Position numbers and translations under genes: made by a program
Source of the DNA: Nitrococcus sp.
GTDB lineage: Bacteria > Pseudomonadota > Gammaproteobacteria > Nitrococcales > Nitrococcaceae
NCBI GenBank assembly: GCA_030452365.1
Contig: JAKDMK010000062.1
Span: forward strand, 1 to 9,235
Length of the DNA: 9,235 nt
Direction: 5' to 3'
The notes under the pieces: generated by a model
What the model was told of the DNA's origin: nothing
Seen by the model: the letters and a program-made list of their open reading frames with translations, nothing else
The model's database searches: none
Shown: positions 6,294 through 9,235 of the stretch, one piece after another
Position numbering within the stretch: position 1 is the first letter of the stretch
Layout: every line of letters starts with the position of its first letter

Positions 6294-7340
6294 CTAACCA
6301 CCAATTTCTGGCGACCCGCCTTCGCAAAGCTGCGTTGCCAATGCCACCGCCGGTTGCCAGCGCGGATCCCGTTGCACCGGCAAGCGCTCCACTCGCCCGA
6401 CGCTACAAAGAGCGAGCAGGCGCTGCGCCGAATCCGGGCGCTCGATGTTGGGGATGCACTCGACAGCGCTTGCAACAGTGCCGACCTCGTTGCCGAGCAA
6501 CAGCAAATCACAACCCGATGCCAGTGCGGCGGCTATCCTCTGGTGCACATCACCTACGCCCGCGGCGCCGCCCATGCCGAGATCGTCGCTGATCACCGCC
6601 CCTGCGAAACCGAGGCCTTCTCGGAGCTCTTTGGCAATCCATACCGGGGAGAAGCTCGCCGGCCGCTCATCCACTTGTGGATAGAGCACGTGCGCGGTCA
6701 TGATCCCTTCCAACCCAGCGGCTATGAGCCGCTTGAAAGGTAACAGATCGATTTTGCTGATGGCATCAAACGGCCGATCGTCTACGGGTAGCTCATGGTG
6801 GGAGTCCGCGACTACCGCACCATGGCCTGGGAAGTGCTTGCCGACCGCGGCCATCCCGGCCTGATGCATCCCTCGCGTCCAGCCGCGAGCGAGCTCTGCC
6901 ACCGCCTCCGGCCGATAATGAAAAGCCCGCTCGCCGATCACCCGGCTCACGCCGCGCTCGACATCGAGCACGGGCGCGAAGCTCAGGTCCACACCCAGGG
7001 CGCGCAGCTCCGCGGCCATCAGCCAACCGAGGTGCTCGGCGGCGGTGACTGCCTCGCGGCGGTTGCGATCGTAGAGCTTGCCGAGACGACCGGGCGCCGG
7101 AAGCGTCGTGAACCCGGCGCGGAAGCGTTGGACGCGGCCGCCTTCCTGATCCACGGCGATCAGTAGTGGCGGTTGGCGAATTTCATGGATCGAGTCCGTA
7201 AGCCGGCTTAGCTGCTCCACCGATTCGTAGTTGCGGCTAAAGAGAAGCACGCCACCGATGCGGGGGTCGCCTAGAAACTCGCGTTCTTCCGGCGTCAGCG
7301 AGAGACCGCAAATGCCGGTCATGACAGGTCCTAAGGGCAT
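6294..7340 (-). CDS. nagZ: Beta-N-acetylglucosaminidase NagZ (GH3)
   Basis: A 348-aa cytoplasmic glycoside hydrolase of family 3. It removes GlcNAc from GlcNAc-1,6-anhydroMurNAc peptides imported during peptidoglycan recycling. The family signature is complete: GGVLLFSRNY (29-38), AVDQEGGRVQR (62-72), LSFAPVLDV (119-127), IGERAF (135-140) and KHFPGHG (168-174). In the mobile catalytic loop, D179-S-H181 supplies the Asp/His general acid-base pair. SDDLGM (251-256) contains D252, the expected nucleophile. The start MPLGPVM matches the usual NagZ N-terminus, so the ATG at 7340 is accepted despite a weak ribosome site. It begins 9 nt after the stop of the upstream DNA-binding gene, so coupling or cotranscription is expected. 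In bacteria with an inducible AmpC system its product controls beta-lactamase induction; no ampR or ampC lies in this window. Length is normal and no key residue is missing. Confidence 0.96.
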   Translation of the reverse strand: MPLGPVMTGICGLSLTPEEREFLGDPRIGGVLLFSRNYESVEQLSRLTDSIHEIRQPPLLIAVDQEGGRVQRFRAGFTTLPAPGRLGKLYDRNRREAVTAAEHLGWLMAAELRALGVDLSFAPVLDVERGVSRVIGERAFHYRPEAVAELARGWTRGMHQAGMAAVGKHFPGHGAVVADSHHELPVDDRPFDAISKIDLLPFKRLIAAGLEGIMTAHVLYPQVDERPASFSPVWIAKELREGLGFAGAVISDDLGMGGAAGVGDVHQRIAAALASGCDLLLLGNEVGTVASAVECIPNIERPDSAQRLLALCSVGRVERLPVQRDPRWQPAVALATQLCEGGSPEIGG

Positions 7341-7349
7341 ACCAAGCGC

Positions 7350-8108
7350 TCAGACCACTTTCAAGCGGGGGCGCCGACCGCTGAGCTGAAGTCCGATGAG
7401 AATTTCCACACCTCGAGCGTCCTGTTGTCGCGGGTAGCCGTAATAATCCAGCCGCTTAAGGAACTCGTCGCGGCCGACGGGAGGGCCCTTAGTCTCGCTT
7501 TGCGTCCAGTCCTGGTAAGCATCGTAGAACAACTCTGCCGGTGCGCGTCTGGTAGCGGATCGACGGCACTGGGTCTCGATAAATTGGGCAATCTGATCCA
7601 ATGCCGCTTGCTGCTGTACGGCCCCCTTGCGCGTCTGTTCGGATGCCTGCTCTACAAGAGCGAGATCGACGGCAAGCCGGCCTTCGGGGCTCGGATAACA
7701 CTTGGCGCCGTACTTCGTCACGAGCTGCTCGAAGATACTGGGGCTGAGAGAGCGGTCGCCACCCTCGCTCGCGGACCACTTCTCATACGCTGACCTGAGC
7801 TCTGGCAGTGGGGTTCGGGCGTGTTGGGATAGGTAACACTGCGTCTCGATGAACCGGATAACAGGGCTCACGGCTTGTGTGATGAAATCTTCCGCGGTGG
7901 GGAGCCACGAGATCGGCTTGGCCGCATCGCGCGGGTGCTCGTAGACGTACCTGGAGCCGGTGGAGGTAGGCACCCAGCCGGACCGCCCCGGGCGCTGGTC
8001 TTGGAGTTGGGCGCCGGCCAAGATCTCGTTCACCTGGCGCGGCGTCAGGCCATAACGCTTGCCGAGCTCCGTAGGTGACATACCACCGGGAATCTCTTCG
8101 CTAGGCAT
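7350..8108 (-). CDS. Predicted DNA-binding protein: antirepressor-type HTH plus two D5-primase C-terminal-like winged helices
   Basis: A 252-aa protein with no catalytic domain recognised. Residues 11-36 (SPTELGKRYGLTPRQVNEIL...) followed by GWVPTSTGSRYVYEH (44-58) match the helix-turn-helix and wing found at the C-terminus of KilAC/ANT-type phage antirepressors. Two similar modules follow, at about 82-151 and 171-242. Each opens with FIETQC (86-91 and 176-181), then ELRSAYEKW or LFYDAYQDW, and ends with a strand such as GVEILIGLQL. This resembles the winged helix at the C-terminus of D5-like phage/virus helicase-primases, here without primase or ATPase. The two are joined by a Gln/Glu-rich helix (about 152-175). 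The ATG at 8108 has GGGAGGG about 10 nt upstream. It lies 9 nt before nagZ and 125 nt after the YkuD-fold gene. A role in nucleic-acid binding or regulation is inferred; no function is known to me. Confidence 0.75.
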   Translation of the reverse strand: MPSEEIPGGMSPTELGKRYGLTPRQVNEILAGAQLQDQRPGRSGWVPTSTGSRYVYEHPRDAAKPISWLPTAEDFITQAVSPVIRFIETQCYLSQHARTPLPELRSAYEKWSASEGGDRSLSPSIFEQLVTKYGAKCYPSPEGRLAVDLALVEQASEQTRKGAVQQQAALDQIAQFIETQCRRSATRRAPAELFYDAYQDWTQSETKGPPVGRDEFLKRLDYYGYPRQQDARGVEILIGLQLSGRRPRLKVV

Positions 8109-8180
8109 CTTGCTATCGCCCTCCCGAGGTGGCGTCTATATATTGGACGGAGCAGCCCGGCCTCAGTTCACCACGGCTAG

Positions 8181-8208
8181 ATTATTGTGACTGGGCCAAC
8201 CGGGACAA
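8181..8208 (-). promoter_or_regulatory. Candidate promoter of the winged-helix gene and nagZ
   Basis: On the minus strand there is TTGTCC (4 of 6 to -35, 8208-8203), a 16-nt spacer, and AATAAT (5 of 6 to -10, 8186-8181). It lies in the 125-nt gap before the ATG at 8108, leaving a leader of about 65-70 nt. A second AT-rich block, AATATATAG (8138-8146), is another possible -10 but lacks a good -35. By-eye match only. Confidence 0.35.
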
Positions 8209-8233
8209 GCCTCCTGATTCCGCTTTTCAAGGA

Positions 8234-8755
8234 CTACCCCTCGATCAGGACCGGAGTCCGCACGGGCATGGCCTCGAACAGCTCGATTACATCCGCATTG
8301 TGCATCCGGATGCAACCTTTAGAGCCGGGCAAGCCGAGCGCAACGCTAGCCGGTGTGCCATGGATGTATATAAAGCGGCGCATGGTGTCTACCACCCCCA
8401 ACCGGTTGAACCCCGGCTCGATGCCGCTGAGCCAGAGGAAGCGCGTCAGTATCCAGTCGCGATCGGGGTAACGGCGCGCTAGCACCGGCGAGTAAATCTC
8501 GCCCGTTGGCCGGCGGCCGACAAAAACGCTGCCTATAGGCTGATCCGCCCCAATTCGGGCACGCACCACATGCCAACCGCGGGGCGTACAGCCGCTTCCC
8601 ATCCGCTCCCCTACCCCGTTTAGGCCGCTAGACACCCGATAGCTCGCCAGCAACTGCCCGGAATCGTACATCTCCAGTCGCTGGCTGCCGATCCGGATGT
8701 GCGCCCAGCGCCCCTCGCTCTCAAAGTCCGGCGCGCTCCGCCTCTGTCCAATCAC
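8234..8755 (-). CDS. YkuD-fold L,D-transpeptidase-family protein, probably a cytoplasmic L,D-carboxypeptidase
   Basis: A 173-aa protein consisting of little more than one YkuD domain. The active-site signature is intact: IYIHGTP (129-135) with H132, and SKGCIRM (145-151) with catalytic C148 and R150. There is no signal peptide, no lipobox and no LysM or other wall-binding domain. The N-terminus (MIGQRRSAPDFESEG) is polar and leads straight into the first strand (WAHIRIGSQRLEMYD). The only reasonable start is GTG at 8755, 35 nt inside the preceding CYTH gene; the next Met (residue 29) would cut into the fold. Canonical L,D-transpeptidases act in the periplasm. Small YkuD proteins without a signal, such as ElsL of Acinetobacter baumannii and LdcV of Vibrio, trim tetrapeptides in cytoplasmic peptidoglycan recycling. 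Because nagZ lies two genes downstream, I prefer that role here; it is an inference. Confidence 0.88.
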   Translation of the reverse strand: MIGQRRSAPDFESEGRWAHIRIGSQRLEMYDSGQLLASYRVSSGLNGVGERMGSGCTPRGWHVVRARIGADQPIGSVFVGRRPTGEIYSPVLARRYPDRDWILTRFLWLSGIEPGFNRLGVVDTMRRFIYIHGTPASVALGLPGSKGCIRMHNADVIELFEAMPVRTPVLIEG

Positions 8756-9212
8756 GGTATGGATGATCCACCAAGTTGACGTTGTAGTAGCGCAGCAGAT
8801 GGGATACCTCGTGACCGGCCCAGGGTGGGGTCACAAATCGCTCCTGGGGATCGGTGAGCTCGATCTCCGCGACCACCAGGCCGGTATTCTCGCCCGCGAA
8901 GCAATCCACTTCCCAGACATGCTCGCCGACCCTTACGCGGTAACGCACCTTCTCGATCAAGGGTTTGTAACACAGCTCAGCGAGCATTTCGGTGGCATCC
9001 TCAAGCGGGATTGGGTAATCATACTCGCGCCGAGAAACGGTCATTGTAGCGCTCTTGATATTGAGCCAGGCCCGTTCGCCGGCGAGGCGCACACGTACAC
9101 TAGAGTTGCTGCGCCCGAGGAGATATCCCTGCCGGTAGGCTGTGCCGGCATCGGCATCACGCCGCCAATCGTCAGCTATCACCAAAAACTTGCGCTCGAT
9201 CTCCGTGGCCAC
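8721..9212 (-). CDS. CYTH-domain protein, probable inorganic triphosphatase (triphosphate tunnel family)
   Basis: A single-domain CYTH protein of about 163 aa. The defining ExExK motif is E4-I-E6-R-K8 at the N-terminus. It is followed by SVRVRL with paired Arg, WLNIKSA with Lys, SRREYDYPIP, KVRYRV, WEVDCF and VVAEIEL, which are the charged strands lining the tunnel. Bacterial relatives such as the Nitrosomonas europaea enzyme hydrolyse inorganic triphosphate with a divalent metal; adenylate cyclase or thiamine-triphosphatase activity is less likely in this subgroup. An upstream TTG (9218) would extend the frame by two residues, but the GGAGG at 9223-9219 touches it. The same site lies 6 nt before the GTG at 9212, giving MATEIERKF, so the GTG is preferred. 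The gene overlaps the YkuD-fold gene by 35 nt. Its link to cell-wall recycling is unknown. Confidence 0.88.
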   Translation of the reverse strand: MATEIERKFLVIADDWRRDADAGTAYRQGYLLGRSNSSVRVRLAGERAWLNIKSATMTVSRREYDYPIPLEDATEMLAELCYKPLIEKVRYRVRVGEHVWEVDCFAGENTGLVVAEIELTDPQERFVTPPWAGHEVSHLLRYYNVNLVDHPYRDWTEAERAGL

Positions 9213-9218
9213 CGACAA

Positions 9219-9223
9219 CCTCC
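9219..9223 (-). promoter_or_regulatory. Ribosome binding site that fixes the CYTH gene start
   Basis: Minus-strand GGAGG, 6 nt before the GTG at 9212 and 0 nt before the alternative TTG at 9218. The spacing favours the GTG. Confidence 0.7.
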
Positions 9224-9235
9224 ACCGACTCCATA

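Noticed and set aside
6191..6592. Plus-strand frame starting in the gap and running over the 3' end of nagZ
   Set aside because: Most of it is antisense to nagZ, it starts at a GTG without a convincing ribosome site, and its second half is Arg/Pro shadow sequence.
9218..9218. TTG at 9218 as the CYTH start
   Set aside because: GGAGG lies directly against it with no spacer. The GTG at 9212 has ideal spacing and gives the usual N-terminus.

Overview
The window is about 9.2 kb of GC-rich bacterial chromosome. Gene families and base composition suggest a gammaproteobacterium, perhaps of the Xanthomonadales type. That placement is inferred from protein families and operon style only, because the window holds no rRNA or other phylogenetic marker. 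No tRNA, IS element, CRISPR array or integrase was seen.

Left part (1-2029, all minus strand): an operon of three paralogous tail-collar (microcystin-dependent-protein type) genes, each 172-177 aa, followed by a GNAT-type acetyltransferase that runs off the left edge. No other phage structural gene is present, so this reads as a host accessory operon and not a prophage. A divergent control region (2030-2318) holds a candidate promoter for the operon and a strong hairpin followed by a T-run on the minus strand.

Middle (2319-5975, plus strand): one large gene for a 1218-aa autotransporter. It has a signal peptide, an N-terminal cadherin/Big_9-like segment, seven 'putative Ig' (He_PIG) repeats interrupted by one Big_9-like domain, a helical linker and a 12-strand-type autotransporter barrel ending in Phe. 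The repeats alternate strictly between two subtypes. Its divergent placement next to the collar triplet suggests the five genes form one surface-related locus. The function of such a locus is not known to me.

A 318-bp gap (5976-6293) follows. It holds weak hairpins and a possible 31-aa secreted peptide on the minus strand.

Right part (6294-9212, all minus strand, transcribed right to left): a CYTH-domain phosphohydrolase; a YkuD-fold protein with no signal peptide, overlapping the CYTH gene by 35 nt; an unusual DNA-binding protein with an antirepressor-type HTH and two copies of a D5-primase C-terminal-like winged helix; and nagZ, starting 9 nt after the stop of that gene. NagZ is a cytoplasmic peptidoglycan-recycling enzyme. 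The absence of a signal peptide on the YkuD protein therefore suggests a cytoplasmic L,D-carboxypeptidase of the ElsL/LdcV kind instead of a periplasmic cross-linking enzyme. The phage-like DNA-binding protein immediately upstream of nagZ is the least explained gene in the window.
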